Assembly: GCF_002896965.1 (NCBI RefSeq)
Contig: NZ_LYMM01000051.1
Span: 124,001 to 188,000, forward strand
Source: Novosphingobium guangzhouense
GTDB taxonomy: Bacteria; Pseudomonadota; Alphaproteobacteria; Sphingomonadales; Sphingomonadaceae
Direction: 5' to 3'
DNA length: 64,000 bases
Shown here: one piece after another, positions 43,500-52,232 of the stretch
How positions within the stretch are numbered: the first letter of the stretch is position 1
Layout of the letters: the number at the start of each line of letters is the position of its first letter
Made by a program: the position numbers and the translations under genes
Notes under the pieces: generated by a model
The model's input: the letters and a program-made list of their open reading frames with translations, nothing else
What the model was told of the DNA's origin: nothing
Database searches by the model: none

Positions 43500-43515
43500 G
43501 TTGCCACGTGGCAAC
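43500..43515. promoter_or_regulatory. parS-like partition site 2
   Basis: The second exact copy of GTTGCCACGTGGCAAC, three bases after the end of the parA gene. The two sites bracket the parA-parB intergenic gap. Between them lies AT-rich sequence (CATTAAAAACAAACGG) that may carry a parB promoter. Confidence 0.8.
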
Positions 43516-43518
43516 GCC

Positions 43519-44727
43519 TTAATCGAACTGCCCTGCCCGGCTATCCCACGTGCGCAAAACGTCCTGCTCAATGTCATGGCAAACATCGTTGAGGAACCGC
43601 ACGCAACGGTTGTGCACCTCATGCGATGTTACCGGGCGGTCCAGTTCGTAGACCGTCTTCATGCGCGAGCTGGCGTTGTCGATTTCCGCGCTGACCTTGA
43701 GCACCGATCCGATCATCGAGCCGCCGAAGACCTGCCGCATCATGCTGAGAATTTCGCGGTGCATCGACTTGCTGTCGTCTACGCGGCTCGCGACCAGTCG
43801 GATGAAATTGTACGCCGGCCGGACCCGTCCGCCCAGCTGCTCCAGCTGCCGCATCGTGGTCCGGGCCATGTCGATGAATGAAACGGTCGATGCGAAATCG
43901 ATGACGCTGGGCGGCGCGGGAATGACCATCGCATTGGCTGCCTGCAGCACGGCCATGGACACCATGCCCAGAGCCGGCGGCGGATCCATGATGACGATGT
44001 CGTAGTCGTCAACGACCTCATCGATCGCCTGCGCAATGATGTCGATGATGTCGAAGCTCTGGTTCTGGGCAAGATAGCCGGCGATCTCATATTCGAGATT
44101 GTAGAGCTTGAGGTTGGCCGGGATCAGATCGAGGCCGAAGAAATGCGTCTTCCTGATGATGGAGCGCACACCCAGGAGTTCCGGGTTATGGAAATGCCCA
44201 TAAAGCGTATCGTCTTCACCAAGGTCGACGTCAGGACGATACCCGAACATCATGGTCGAGCTCGCCTGGCTGTCGCAGTCGATGAACAAAACGCGGTAAC
44301 CCCTGATCGCAAAGTGCTGCGCGAGGTGAAGCGCCAGGGTCGACTTGCCGACACCGCCCTTGAAATTGGACACCGATATGATGGCAGGCGTATCTCCCGG
44401 TGCGCGCCAGGGGCGCGTGCCGAAAACCGCCCGCATGTGATCGAGCTCCTCCAGCGTATACTGCACACGATGGCCCGAAGCGGTCCGGTCCCGCTCCGGC
44501 AAACGCCCATCGCGTTCCGCTTCCCGAATCGCCGATGCCGTACGCCCGACGAGTGAGGCCGCTTTGGAAATCGGGAAGGACGGCCCGACCTTATGGCCGG
44601 TCTCCGGATCGAGCGCGCCATCGCGAATGCGCTTGAGGATGGTGAGAGCCTTGCGGTGAAGCAGGCCAAGGCTATCTTCCAGCAGTTCGTCGCCGCTGGT
44701 TTCAGAAGGAGCAGGGGTCGTCGCCAT
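43519..44727 (-). CDS. parA: ParA-family partition ATPase
   Basis: A 402-residue protein. An N-terminal MerR-like helix-turn-helix (FPISKAASLVGRTASAIREAE, about residues 51-71) precedes the ATPase. The deviant Walker A motif KGGVGKST is at residues 123-130, with VLFIDCDSQASST and IVIMDPPPALG as later switch motifs. The N-terminal DNA-binding region is typical of large P1-type ParA proteins that also repress their own operon. ATG 44727 fits the family; upstream lies the iteron region. It is divergent from repA. Confidence 0.9.
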   Translation of the reverse strand: MATTPAPSETSGDELLEDSLGLLHRKALTILKRIRDGALDPETGHKVGPSFPISKAASLVGRTASAIREAERDGRLPERDRTASGHRVQYTLEELDHMRAVFGTRPWRAPGDTPAIISVSNFKGGVGKSTLALHLAQHFAIRGYRVLFIDCDSQASSTMMFGYRPDVDLGEDDTLYGHFHNPELLGVRSIIRKTHFFGLDLIPANLKLYNLEYEIAGYLAQNQSFDIIDIIAQAIDEVVDDYDIVIMDPPPALGMVSMAVLQAANAMVIPAPPSVIDFASTVSFIDMARTTMRQLEQLGGRVRPAYNFIRLVASRVDDSKSMHREILSMMRQVFGGSMIGSVLKVSAEIDNASSRMKTVYELDRPVTSHEVHNRCVRFLNDVCHDIEQDVLRTWDSRAGQFD

Positions 44728-44811
44728 AGATACCGTCTTGTGAGTTTGAGCCCCGACCCTACCCGCGTTGGAAGTTTCGAGCAACGACCCGTCCACCAGT
44801 GTTACAAAACG

Positions 44812-45171
44812 ACCGATGATCTTCGTGCTCTTTTGCGCCGGAAACGCTTCCAGCAGTGCTGTGCGATCCTCATGCACCGATGATCTCGGTGCCGTTTACT
44901 CCGCCCCGCACATCTGCTGCCACTCCGAATCACGCAATTCCGAGCATGTGCGCAGGCTGAAACCCGCGAGGACATGCGGCACCGATGATCTCGGTGCGGC
45001 GCGATGATCTCGGTGCGAAAGAGCGATGATCTCGGAGCCGTCCAGACCGATGATCTCGGAGCCCATACCTATTACAAGAATCCCTAATCAAAATCCGATT
45101 CGCGAATCGGCTTGATTGAAAAGATGGGAAAACAGGTGTGGGCCACTTCAACGCACCGAGATCATCGGTGC
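44812..45171. repeat. RepA iterons (seven copies)
   Basis: Repeats with consensus ACCGATGATCTCGGTGC start at 44812 (degenerate, TCTTCG), 44876, 44981, 45001 (GCGATGATCTCGGTGC), 45023, 45046 (both ending CGGAGC) and, inverted, 45153. The copies at 44981-45062 are closely packed at about 20-25-base spacing, which puts them on one DNA face at roughly two helical turns. Full copies (44874-44892, 45153-45171) are themselves imperfect palindromes (GCACCGA...TCGGTGC), so RepA may bind them as monomer or dimer. Confidence 0.88.
45095..45110. promoter_or_regulatory. Perfect palindrome in the origin
   Basis: CCGATTCGCGAATCGG is an exact 16-base palindrome framed by AATCAA on the left and TTGATT on the right, giving a nested inverted repeat. 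It lies between the direct iterons and the inverted iteron, in the most AT-rich part of the origin. It may be a binding site for a host or plasmid protein, or part of the melting region. Confidence 0.55.
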
Positions 45172-45290
45172 TGTTGTAGGTTTCAACCACCAATTCCTGC
45201 CGAAACTGCCAACATGCTTGCCAATTGGGGTGAAACCTGTTGTCTAGGTTGCATATTCACAGCCCCTGAGTCGGGGCAGAGCAGGGTGAC

Positions 45291-46586
45291 ATGAGCGCGG
45301 ATAGCAGTAAGCCAATTGGACACCAGTATGCTCTCGCCATGCTTGATGGCGGAGAGGAACGTGTTCGTTCGCTTGCCCAGATCGCAGGCTCGCAAATCAC
45401 GATGGATGCGTTTCTGCGTGTCCGCGACGAAGAACCGGTTCCAGCGTTCCTGCATTCGGCGCTTTGCGCAATGTCCTTGCCGACCAAGCGCCCCAAAGAC
45501 GAGACGCAACCCATTTTGCGTGAAGATGGGAAGTATGCCCTTGCGATCAATCCGCGGCCTGTGCTGCAGACCGTGGACGGCAAGCCTGTGCTACGCAGTC
45601 TCGGTGTACCTTACGGCGCCTATCCGCGTGTCGCGCTGATCTATCTGCTCTCGCAGGCAGTCACCAAGCGATCTCGCGACGTTTATCTTGGCCGCAATTT
45701 CACCGAATGGATGCGGCGGCTTGGCTATCAGACGGTGTCTTATGGTCCGCGCGGCACTGCCAATCGCATGCGAGAACAGGTTGACCGCTTGCTGGCCTGC
45801 GAATGGCAGATCCGCTGGGACGGTTCCGAGGCCGGCGATAACGCGTTCGCGGTGCGGGACGTCAAGATTTCCAATGAATACTCCGGATCGCTTGAGAAGA
45901 ACGGCGCATTTGCGCGCGAAATCAGGATGTCGGAAGGGTTCTATAGCCACCTCATAGAGCATGCGGTGCCGCTTAACGAAGTGGCGATCCGCGAGCTTAA
46001 GGGCACGCCGACGGCGCTCGATCTATATACCTATCTAGCCTATCGTCTGCCGCGCATCGCTGCTGACCGCGGGCAGACCATATCTTGGGATCAGTTGGCC
46101 CGTCATCTTGGCAATGACGCCGACAGCAAGCGCTTCCGTCAGACCGTGCGCGAAACCATGCAGCTTGTGTCGGCCGTCTATCCCAACGCCAATGTCGATA
46201 TGTCGGGCCGGAAGGTCGTGCTCTATCCGTCGCCGGCACCCTTGGAGCGTAAACTGGTTGGGCCGCATCTGCGGCTGTTGGGTGCGCCTGCTCCAAAAGA
46301 GGCACCGAGATCATCGGTCACCGCCAAAGTCAAAACTGACGCCGGGGCAAAGGAAACGCTGCTCGATTTCCCAAGCGGGAGCTTGAATTTCGGAACCCGC
46401 GAAGCGGCATTCCGCAAGATCGGTCTCGACAAGGGGCACCCCTGGTCGGTGGATCAGATGGCGGATGCATTCAGGGCGGGGTTTCCGGGTATTTCGCGGC
46501 AGCGCAACGAAACCGAGTGGCTTCGGGTGTGGGACGCGTTTGTGGTCAGCTACGCCAAACGACGGGCGGCGACCGAGACGGAATGA
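45291..46586 (+). CDS. repA: Plasmid replication initiator RepA
   Basis: A 431-residue initiator of the RepA_C/plasmid RepA family typical for sphingomonad and other alphaproteobacterial plasmids: a winged-helix-rich core (GAYPRVALIYLLSQAVTKRSRDVYLGRNFTEWMRRLG) and a second helical domain (PTALDLYTYLAYRLPRI with ISWDQLARHLGND). AGGGTG precedes the ATG. It would bind the iterons and load the replication machinery. An iteron lies inside the gene at 46302-46318 and another just past its stop. Confidence 0.9.
   Translation: MSADSSKPIGHQYALAMLDGGEERVRSLAQIAGSQITMDAFLRVRDEEPVPAFLHSALCAMSLPTKRPKDETQPILREDGKYALAINPRPVLQTVDGKPVLRSLGVPYGAYPRVALIYLLSQAVTKRSRDVYLGRNFTEWMRRLGYQTVSYGPRGTANRMREQVDRLLACEWQIRWDGSEAGDNAFAVRDVKISNEYSGSLEKNGAFAREIRMSEGFYSHLIEHAVPLNEVAIRELKGTPTALDLYTYLAYRLPRIAADRGQTISWDQLARHLGNDADSKRFRQTVRETMQLVSAVYPNANVDMSGRKVVLYPSPAPLERKLVGPHLRLLGAPAPKEAPRSSVTAKVKTDAGAKETLLDFPSGSLNFGTREAAFRKIGLDKGHPWSVDQMADAFRAGFPGISRQRNETEWLRVWDAFVVSYAKRRAATETE
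46302..46318 (-). repeat. Iteron copy inside repA
   Basis: GCACCGAGATCATCGGT is a full inverted-orientation iteron within codons near residues 338-343 (APRSSV) of RepA. The reading frame is kept. Its identity to origin iterons over 17 bases is beyond chance for coding sequence. Confidence 0.75.
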
Positions 46587-46602
46587 CCGATGATGTCCGA
46601 GC
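46586..46602 (+). repeat. Degenerate iteron after repA
   Basis: ACCGATGATGTCCGAGC, differing from the consensus mainly at two inner bases, starts right at the end of the repA stop codon. Along with the copy inside repA it places binding sites on both sides of the gene. Confidence 0.55.
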
Positions 46603-46624
46603 CGTTTTGATGGCGCTGCCGGAC

Positions 46625-47521
46625 TTATAGCCCTGCGCCCTGCGGATCGAGCAGGTTTCGGAAGTTGCAGGTAACTGGCGACGCATTGCGCAGATGGATC
46701 ATTACCAACTGGCTGGAAAACGGCATTTCGATCGGCCGAAATACCAGCATGTCGACGTTGAACCGGGCGAGCGAACTGGACAAGATCGTGATCCCCAGGC
46801 CTGCTGCGGTTAATCCGACCAGAGTGCCAAAGCTATCGGCTTCCAGAGCTACGGTGGGGCGAAATCCCAGCGAATCACAATGCGAAACAAGCATTTCGTT
46901 GAAGCCTGCGCCGTTCATCGAGCCGAACAAGATCAGTTGTTCACCATCGATATCAGACAGGGTGAGGGTACGTTCCAGAGCGGCGAGGCGATGGTCGCTT
47001 CGCATCGCCACGATCATCCCTTCGTGATGCAGCGGTAGCGTCTTCATGTGCGCCGGCAAGGCTAACGCGGAAAAGGTGCGCAATATGCCGATATCCAGCG
47101 TCCCGCGTTCGACGCCATCGATCTGATCCTCGCGTGGCAATTCGTTCAGTTCCACGTTCACCTCCGGATACATTTTCCGGAAGCGGGCCAGGGCATCGAC
47201 GATGTAAGGCGTGAATGGCACGGATGGCGAAAACCCAAGGCTGAGTCGTCCGACTTCCCCGAAGTGCGCCAATTTGGCGATCCGCGCGGCGCGATCTGCC
47301 TGTGCCAAAGTCTCACGCGCCTGGGGCAGAAAGTGCAGGCCGGCCTCGGTCAGCTTCACGCTGCGACTGGTGCGATCGAACAGGCGCACCTCCAGTTCAT
47401 CTTCCAGTGCGCGGATTTGCTGGCTGAGCGGAGGTTGCGAGATGCCAAGGCGCTGCGCGGCATTGCCGAAGTGCAATTCCTCCGCAACGCAAACGAAATA
47501 GCGCAGATGCCGCAGTTCCAC
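46625..47521 (-). CDS. LysR family regulator of the efflux operon
   Basis: A 298-residue LysR protein beginning VELRHLRYFVCVAEELHFGNAAQRLGISQPPLSQQIRALEDEL, a classic winged helix. The GTG at 47521 is used; a TTG one codon earlier has better ribosome-site spacing (GGAG, six bases). It is divergent from the RND pump operon across 303 bases and so its likely regulator. It belongs to the HTH-effector group that responds to aromatic or lipophilic compounds; the ligand is unknown. Confidence 0.9.
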   Translation of the reverse strand: MELRHLRYFVCVAEELHFGNAAQRLGISQPPLSQQIRALEDELEVRLFDRTSRSVKLTEAGLHFLPQARETLAQADRAARIAKLAHFGEVGRLSLGFSPSVPFTPYIVDALARFRKMYPEVNVELNELPREDQIDGVERGTLDIGILRTFSALALPAHMKTLPLHHEGMIVAMRSDHRLAALERTLTLSDIDGEQLILFGSMNGAGFNEMLVSHCDSLGFRPTVALEADSFGTLVGLTAAGLGITILSSSLARFNVDMLVFRPIEMPFSSQLVMIHLRNASPVTCNFRNLLDPQGAGL

Positions 47522-47524
47522 CAA

Positions 47525-47827
47525 TAACGCTCCGATTGAGAGGTTTTCGATATCAATCGTGCGTCCATATATATTGGACAGAAAAGATCCAAGCGCGCAT
47601 CGGCGATTTTGTGAGGGGATCCTCTCACGATGCGGCCGGCCAACACCGCTCCCCCAATGCCAAGGCGGGTGACCGATCCGTTTTCCTGATCGCCGGGTTC
47701 CCGTCCGGCCCTGCGTCCCGCGCGTGTTCGCGACGGGGCAGGGCGGTGCCTGGCTTACGAAGAGGATGACGTTGAAGGGGCCGTAAGGCGCGGATCGACC
47801 GTGTCTTTGCGGCGCATGGAGAAGTCG
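47525..47827. promoter_or_regulatory. Divergent promoter region LysR / RND operon
   Basis: This 303-base region has no convincing gene. It contains the inverted repeat TCCATATATATTGGA at 47564-47578 and the near-palindrome GTGAGGGGATCCTCTCAC at 47611-47628. Either could be a LysR or repressor binding site. The rest is GC-rich sequence leading to the pump gene, whose start is set by GGAG at 47818-47821. Confidence 0.5.
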
Positions 47828-50800
47828 ATGATCGGTATCGTCAAAGTCGCCCTGAACCGCCCGCTGACGTTCATCGTCATGGCCATCCTGATTGCTGTTG
47901 GCGGTATTTTTGCTGCGCTCAGGACGCCGGTCGACATCTTTCCCGAAATCAAGGTGCCGGTGATCGCGGTCGCCTGGCAATACACGGGCTTGCCCCCGCA
48001 GGACGTGGGCGATCGCATGGTCACGCCTTACGAGCGTGTGCTGACCACTACGGTCAACGATATTGAACATATCGAAAGCCAGTCCTACCAGGGCATCGGC
48101 ATCGTAAAGATCTACTTCCAGCCGGGCGTGGATATTCGCACGGCGACGGCGCAGGTTACCTCGGTTTCGCAGACGATCCTCAAGCAGCTTCCTCCAGGCG
48201 CGACGCCTCCGCTGATCATCAACTATTCGGCTTCCACCGTGCCGATCCTGCAGCTTGCGCTGTCGGGCAAGGGCCTGTCGGAGCAGCAGCTATTCGACCT
48301 TGGCCAGAATCAGATCCGTCCGCGCCTTGTGACCGTTCCCGGCCTTGCCATGCCGTTTCCTTCCGGGGGCAAGCAGCGCCAGGTGCAGATCGACCTTGAT
48401 CCACAGGCGCTGCAGGCGAGGGGCCTTTCGGCGCAGGACGTTGGCAACGCCATCGCCGCGCAGAACCAGATCAATCCGGCCGGCTTCGTGAAGATCGGGG
48501 CGACCCAGTACAGCGTGCGCCTCAACAACTCGCCCAGCACGATAGACGCGCTCAACGACATTCCGGTGAAGGTCGTCAACGGCGCGACCATCTATATGCG
48601 TGACGTGGCTTTCGTGCGCGATGGCAGCGCGCAGCAGCAGAACGTCGTGCATGTCGATGGCAGCCGTTCCGCGCTGCTGACGGTGCTCAAGAACGGCGCG
48701 GCATCGACGCTGGCTATCGTCAACGGCGTCAAGGAGAACCTGCCGGCGATCCAGCAGACCTTGCCCGATACGCTGAAAGTTCTGACGGTTGGCGACCAGT
48801 CGCTGTTCGTGAAGGCTGCGGTCAGCGGCGTCATCCATGAAGGCGCGATCGCGGCTGCACTGACGTCGCTGATGATCCTGCTGTTCCTTGGTTCCTGGCG
48901 CTCCACCGTGATCATTGCGCTGTCGATCCCGCTGGCAGTGCTGGCGGCGATCATGGCGCTGGCGGTGTTCGGCCAGACGCTCAACGTCATGACGCTGGGC
49001 GGCCTGGCGCTGGCGGTCGGTATCCTCGTCGACGACGCGACCGTGACGATCGAGAACATCAACTGGCATCTGGAGCAGGGCAAGGGGGTGGTCGAATCCA
49101 TCCTTGATGGCGCGGCGCAGATCGTGACGCCGGCTTTCGTGTCGCTGCTGTGCATCTGTATCGTCTTCGTGCCGATGTTCTTCCTGCCGGGTGTCGCGGG
49201 CTACCTCTTCGTGCCGATGGCGCTGTCGGTGGTCTTTGCAATGATCGCATCGTTCATTCTGTCGCGCACGCTGGTGCCGACCATGGCGATGTACCTGCTC
49301 AAGCCGCATACCCCCCACGGCGAAAATCATCACAACGCAGGCGAGCCAGGATCGCGCAATGTCTTCGTGCGCTTGCAGCGCGGCTTCGAGGCGCGGTTCG
49401 AAAAGGTGAGGGCGGTCTACATAAGCCTGCTGCGCCGCGCACTGGGTTCGAGCAAGCCGTTCATGATCGGCTTCCTGGCGATCGTGCTGATTTCCTTCGG
49501 CCTGCTGCCGTTCCTGGGCAGCAACTTCTTCCCGGCCGTGGACTCCGGCCAGATCGCCATGCACGTGCGCCTGCCGTCCGGTACGCGCATCGAGACTTCT
49601 GCGGCGCAGTTCGAGAAGGTAACGCAGGAAATCCGCCGGATCATTCCGGCTGACCAGATCGGTACGATCACCGACAACATCGGCCTGCCGGTCAGCTCCA
49701 TCAACACGATCTATTCCAACAGCGGCACCATCGGTCCGCAGGACGGCGACGTGCTTGTCAGCCTGACCGAAGGGCATGAGCCCACCGAACACTTCGTCGA
49801 CAAGCTGCGCGCGGAACTGCCCCGCCGCTTCCCCGGCGTTACCTTCGCGTTCCTGCCGGCCGACATCACCAGCCAGATTCTGAACTTTGGCTCGCCTTCG
49901 CCGATCGATGTCCAGATCGGCGGCAAGGATCAGGACGCGGCGCGTGTCTATGCGCACAAACTGATGACCAGACTGGCGCGTATCCCCGGCATCGCCGACA
50001 TGCGCCTGCAGCAGCCCGCGCGCTCTCCGCAGCTTGACGTCGAGGTCGACCGCGCGCGTATCGGCCAGTACGGCCTGAGCGAGCGTGACGTAACGACCAG
50101 CCTTGCCAATTCGCTGGCGGGCACGGCACAGACCGCGCCGGTGTTCTTCGTGAACCCCGAAAATGGCGTGTCCTACCCGGTCGTGGCGCAGGCGCCGGAA
50201 TATCAGGTCGGTTCGATGAATGCGCTGTCGGATATCCCGATCTCTGGTTCCGCGGGCATCCCGACGCAGCCGCTGGGCGCGCTCGCCTCGCTCTCGCGGT
50301 CAAGCACCACGCCGATCGTATCGCACTACAACATCCAGCCGGTGATCGACATTTACGCAACGACCCAGGGGCGTGACCTTGGCGGCGTGGCGGCAGAAGT
50401 GCAGTCCGCGATCGATTCGCTGGCCAAGGAACAGCCAAAGGGCACGACGGTAACGATCCGCGGCCAGTACCAGACCATGAACACGGCGTTCTCCGGCCTT
50501 GGCTTCGGCCTGCTGGGCGCGATCTTCCTGATCTACCTGCTGATTGTCGTGAACTTCCAGAGCTGGGTCGATCCCTTCGTCATCATCACGGCGCTGCCCG
50601 CCGCGCTTGCCGGTATCGTGTGGATGCTGTTCGCGACGGGCACCACGCTTTCGGTGCCGGCCCTGACCGGCGCGATCATGTGCATGGGCGTGGCGACGGC
50701 GAACTCGATCCTTGTCGTCAGCTTCGCGCGTGAAAAGCTTGCCGAACTTGGCGATTCCACCAAGGCGGCAGTCGAGGCGGGCCTTGTCCGCTTCCGCCCC

Positions 50801-51031
50801 GTTTTGATGACCGCGCTGGCGATGATCATCGGCATGGCGCCGATGGCGCTCGGTCTGGGTGAGGGCGGAGAGCAGAACGCGCCGCTTGGCCGGGCCGTGA
50901 TCGGCGGCCTGATCTGCGCTACTATCGCCACACTCTTCTTCGTCCCTACCGTGTTCAGCTTTGTCCACCGCCGCCGCACCCATGGCGACGAGCCGACCCG
51001 TTCGATGGAAATGCAGCCCAGCCATGCTTGA
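47828..51031 (+). CDS. RND efflux pump permease subunit
   Basis: The ATG at 47828 is preferred (GGAG six bases upstream); earlier in-frame starts at 47801 and 47816 lack this. The roughly 1067-residue protein begins IGIVKVALNRPLTFIVMAILIAVGG and has about 12 membrane helices and two large periplasmic loops. GGLALAVGILVDDATVTIENI in helix 4 carries the proton-relay aspartates. It belongs to the AcrB-like superfamily, subtype near MdtBC/CusA-like multidrug pumps. It starts a three-gene operon with overlapping starts and stops. Confidence 0.92.
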   Translation: MIGIVKVALNRPLTFIVMAILIAVGGIFAALRTPVDIFPEIKVPVIAVAWQYTGLPPQDVGDRMVTPYERVLTTTVNDIEHIESQSYQGIGIVKIYFQPGVDIRTATAQVTSVSQTILKQLPPGATPPLIINYSASTVPILQLALSGKGLSEQQLFDLGQNQIRPRLVTVPGLAMPFPSGGKQRQVQIDLDPQALQARGLSAQDVGNAIAAQNQINPAGFVKIGATQYSVRLNNSPSTIDALNDIPVKVVNGATIYMRDVAFVRDGSAQQQNVVHVDGSRSALLTVLKNGAASTLAIVNGVKENLPAIQQTLPDTLKVLTVGDQSLFVKAAVSGVIHEGAIAAALTSLMILLFLGSWRSTVIIALSIPLAVLAAIMALAVFGQTLNVMTLGGLALAVGILVDDATVTIENINWHLEQGKGVVESILDGAAQIVTPAFVSLLCICIVFVPMFFLPGVAGYLFVPMALSVVFAMIASFILSRTLVPTMAMYLLKPHTPHGENHHNAGEPGSRNVFVRLQRGFEARFEKVRAVYISLLRRALGSSKPFMIGFLAIVLISFGLLPFLGSNFFPAVDSGQIAMHVRLPSGTRIETSAAQFEKVTQEIRRIIPADQIGTITDNIGLPVSSINTIYSNSGTIGPQDGDVLVSLTEGHEPTEHFVDKLRAELPRRFPGVTFAFLPADITSQILNFGSPSPIDVQIGGKDQDAARVYAHKLMTRLARIPGIADMRLQQPARSPQLDVEVDRARIGQYGLSERDVTTSLANSLAGTAQTAPVFFVNPENGVSYPVVAQAPEYQVGSMNALSDIPISGSAGIPTQPLGALASLSRSSTTPIVSHYNIQPVIDIYATTQGRDLGGVAAEVQSAIDSLAKEQPKGTTVTIRGQYQTMNTAFSGLGFGLLGAIFLIYLLIVVNFQSWVDPFVIITALPAALAGIVWMLFATGTTLSVPALTGAIMCMGVATANSILVVSFAREKLAELGDSTKAAVEAGLVRFRPVLMTALAMIIGMAPMALGLGEGGEQNAPLGRAVIGGLICATIATLFFVPTVFSFVHRRRTHGDEPTRSMEMQPSHA

Positions 51032-52232
51032 CCCCGAAACCACCGAAACCGTCGCCGGATCTGAGTCCGGCCCCTCCAGCGGCACGCTCAAGAAGGTCGG
51101 CATCGGCGCGGCGGTCGTCGCGTTGGCCGTCGTGGCTTTCGGCGTCGCCAGCCGGATCAGCGCCACCAACGACCTGGAGGCCGTGGCGGCCGATGCGGCA
51201 GTTCCCACCGTCAGCATTGTCACCCCGGCGAAGGCAGAAGGCGGCGACGGGCTGGTGCTTCCCGGCAATATCCAGGCCTACAACAGCGCAGCGATCAATG
51301 CGCGGACCAACGGGTATGTGCGCCGTTGGCTTGCGGATATCGGCGATCACGTAAAGGCCGGGCAGACGCTCGCCATCCTTGACGCCCCCGAGATCGACCA
51401 GCAGCTGGCGCAGGCCAAGGCCGATTACCAGACCGCGCTGGCCAACCAGCGTCTTGCGGCGACGACGTCCAGGCGCTGGCAGTCGATGCTCGCGCAGGAT
51501 GCCGTGTCGCAGCAGGAAGCCGATGAGAAGGCGGGCGACCTTGCCGCCAAGACGGCGCTGGCCAATGCCGCCCTCGCCAGCGTTCGCGAACTCAATGCCA
51601 AGCACGGCTTCACTCAGCTGGCGGCGCCGTTCAGTGGCGTGGTCACCAGCCGTTCGGCGCAGATCGGCGCGTTGGTGGTGGCGGGGAACGCTGCATCGCA
51701 GCCGCTCTTCACCGTCTCCGACGTCCATCGCATGCGTATCTACGTGCGCGTGCCGCAGGTCTATTCCTCGCAGATTCACGCCGGGATGAAGGCCAGCCTC
51801 AGCCTGCCTGAATTCGCGGGCCGGGAATTCGAGGCGTCCCTGACGCGCAGTGCCAACTCTGTCGATACACAGTCGGGGGCGATGCTTGTTGAGCTTCAGG
51901 CGGATAACTCCGACGGTGCGCTCAAGCCCGGTGCCTTTGCGCATGTGCGCTTCGCGATCGATGGCGCGGGCAATGGCCTGCGTCTGCCGGGCAGCACGAT
52001 ACTTGCCGCAGAAGATGGACCCAGCGTGGCGATCGTCGGCAATGATGGCAAGGTTACTCTGCGCCGCGTCACGATCGCGCGGGACGAGGGCAAGACCGTG
52101 CTGGTGTCGGTAGGTCTGAAGCCGGGTGACAAGGTGATCGACTCTCCGCCGGACTCGATCCGTACCGGCGACACCGTGCGGATCGCAGCTCCTGACGGCA
52201 AGGGTGCAAAGGGAGCCGGCGGCAATGGCTGA
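51024..52232 (+). CDS. RND periplasmic adaptor subunit (HlyD/MFP family)
   Basis: The start at 51024 overlaps the pump gene by eight bases. The 402-residue protein has an N-terminal membrane helix (VGIGAAVVALAVVAFGVAS, about residues 25-43) and the adaptor layout: a lipoyl part (NGYVRRWLADIGDHVKAGQTLAILDAPEI), a helical hairpin (residues 110-170), beta-barrel and membrane-proximal domains. It links the pump to the outer-membrane channel. Confidence 0.9.
   Translation: MLDPETTETVAGSESGPSSGTLKKVGIGAAVVALAVVAFGVASRISATNDLEAVAADAAVPTVSIVTPAKAEGGDGLVLPGNIQAYNSAAINARTNGYVRRWLADIGDHVKAGQTLAILDAPEIDQQLAQAKADYQTALANQRLAATTSRRWQSMLAQDAVSQQEADEKAGDLAAKTALANAALASVRELNAKHGFTQLAAPFSGVVTSRSAQIGALVVAGNAASQPLFTVSDVHRMRIYVRVPQVYSSQIHAGMKASLSLPEFAGREFEASLTRSANSVDTQSGAMLVELQADNSDGALKPGAFAHVRFAIDGAGNGLRLPGSTILAAEDGPSVAIVGNDGKVTLRRVTIARDEGKTVLVSVGLKPGDKVIDSPPDSIRTGDTVRIAAPDGKGAKGAGGNG

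Larger units (their letters stand above)
44728..45290. other. Replication origin region (oriV) between parA and repA
   Basis: A 563-base gap between divergent parA and repA without a convincing gene. It holds a set of related 16-19-base repeats with core CGATGATCTCGG (44812 to 45171), an AT-richer stretch (45063-45125) with the palindrome at 45095-45110, and the repA promoter region. The combination of iterons, AT-rich segment and adjacent rep gene is the standard layout of an iteron-controlled plasmid origin. Confidence 0.85.

Noticed and set aside
44874..45062. Closely spaced direct repeats that could be taken for a CRISPR array
   Set aside because: Repeats are only 16-19 bases, spacing is irregular (some only about 4-8 bases between copies), there are no uniform spacers and no cas genes; they are iterons.
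48290..49957. Long antisense frame opposite the RND pump gene
   Set aside because: It is Arg/His/Asp-rich low-complexity translation typical of antisense reading in GC-rich genes, with no domain pattern.
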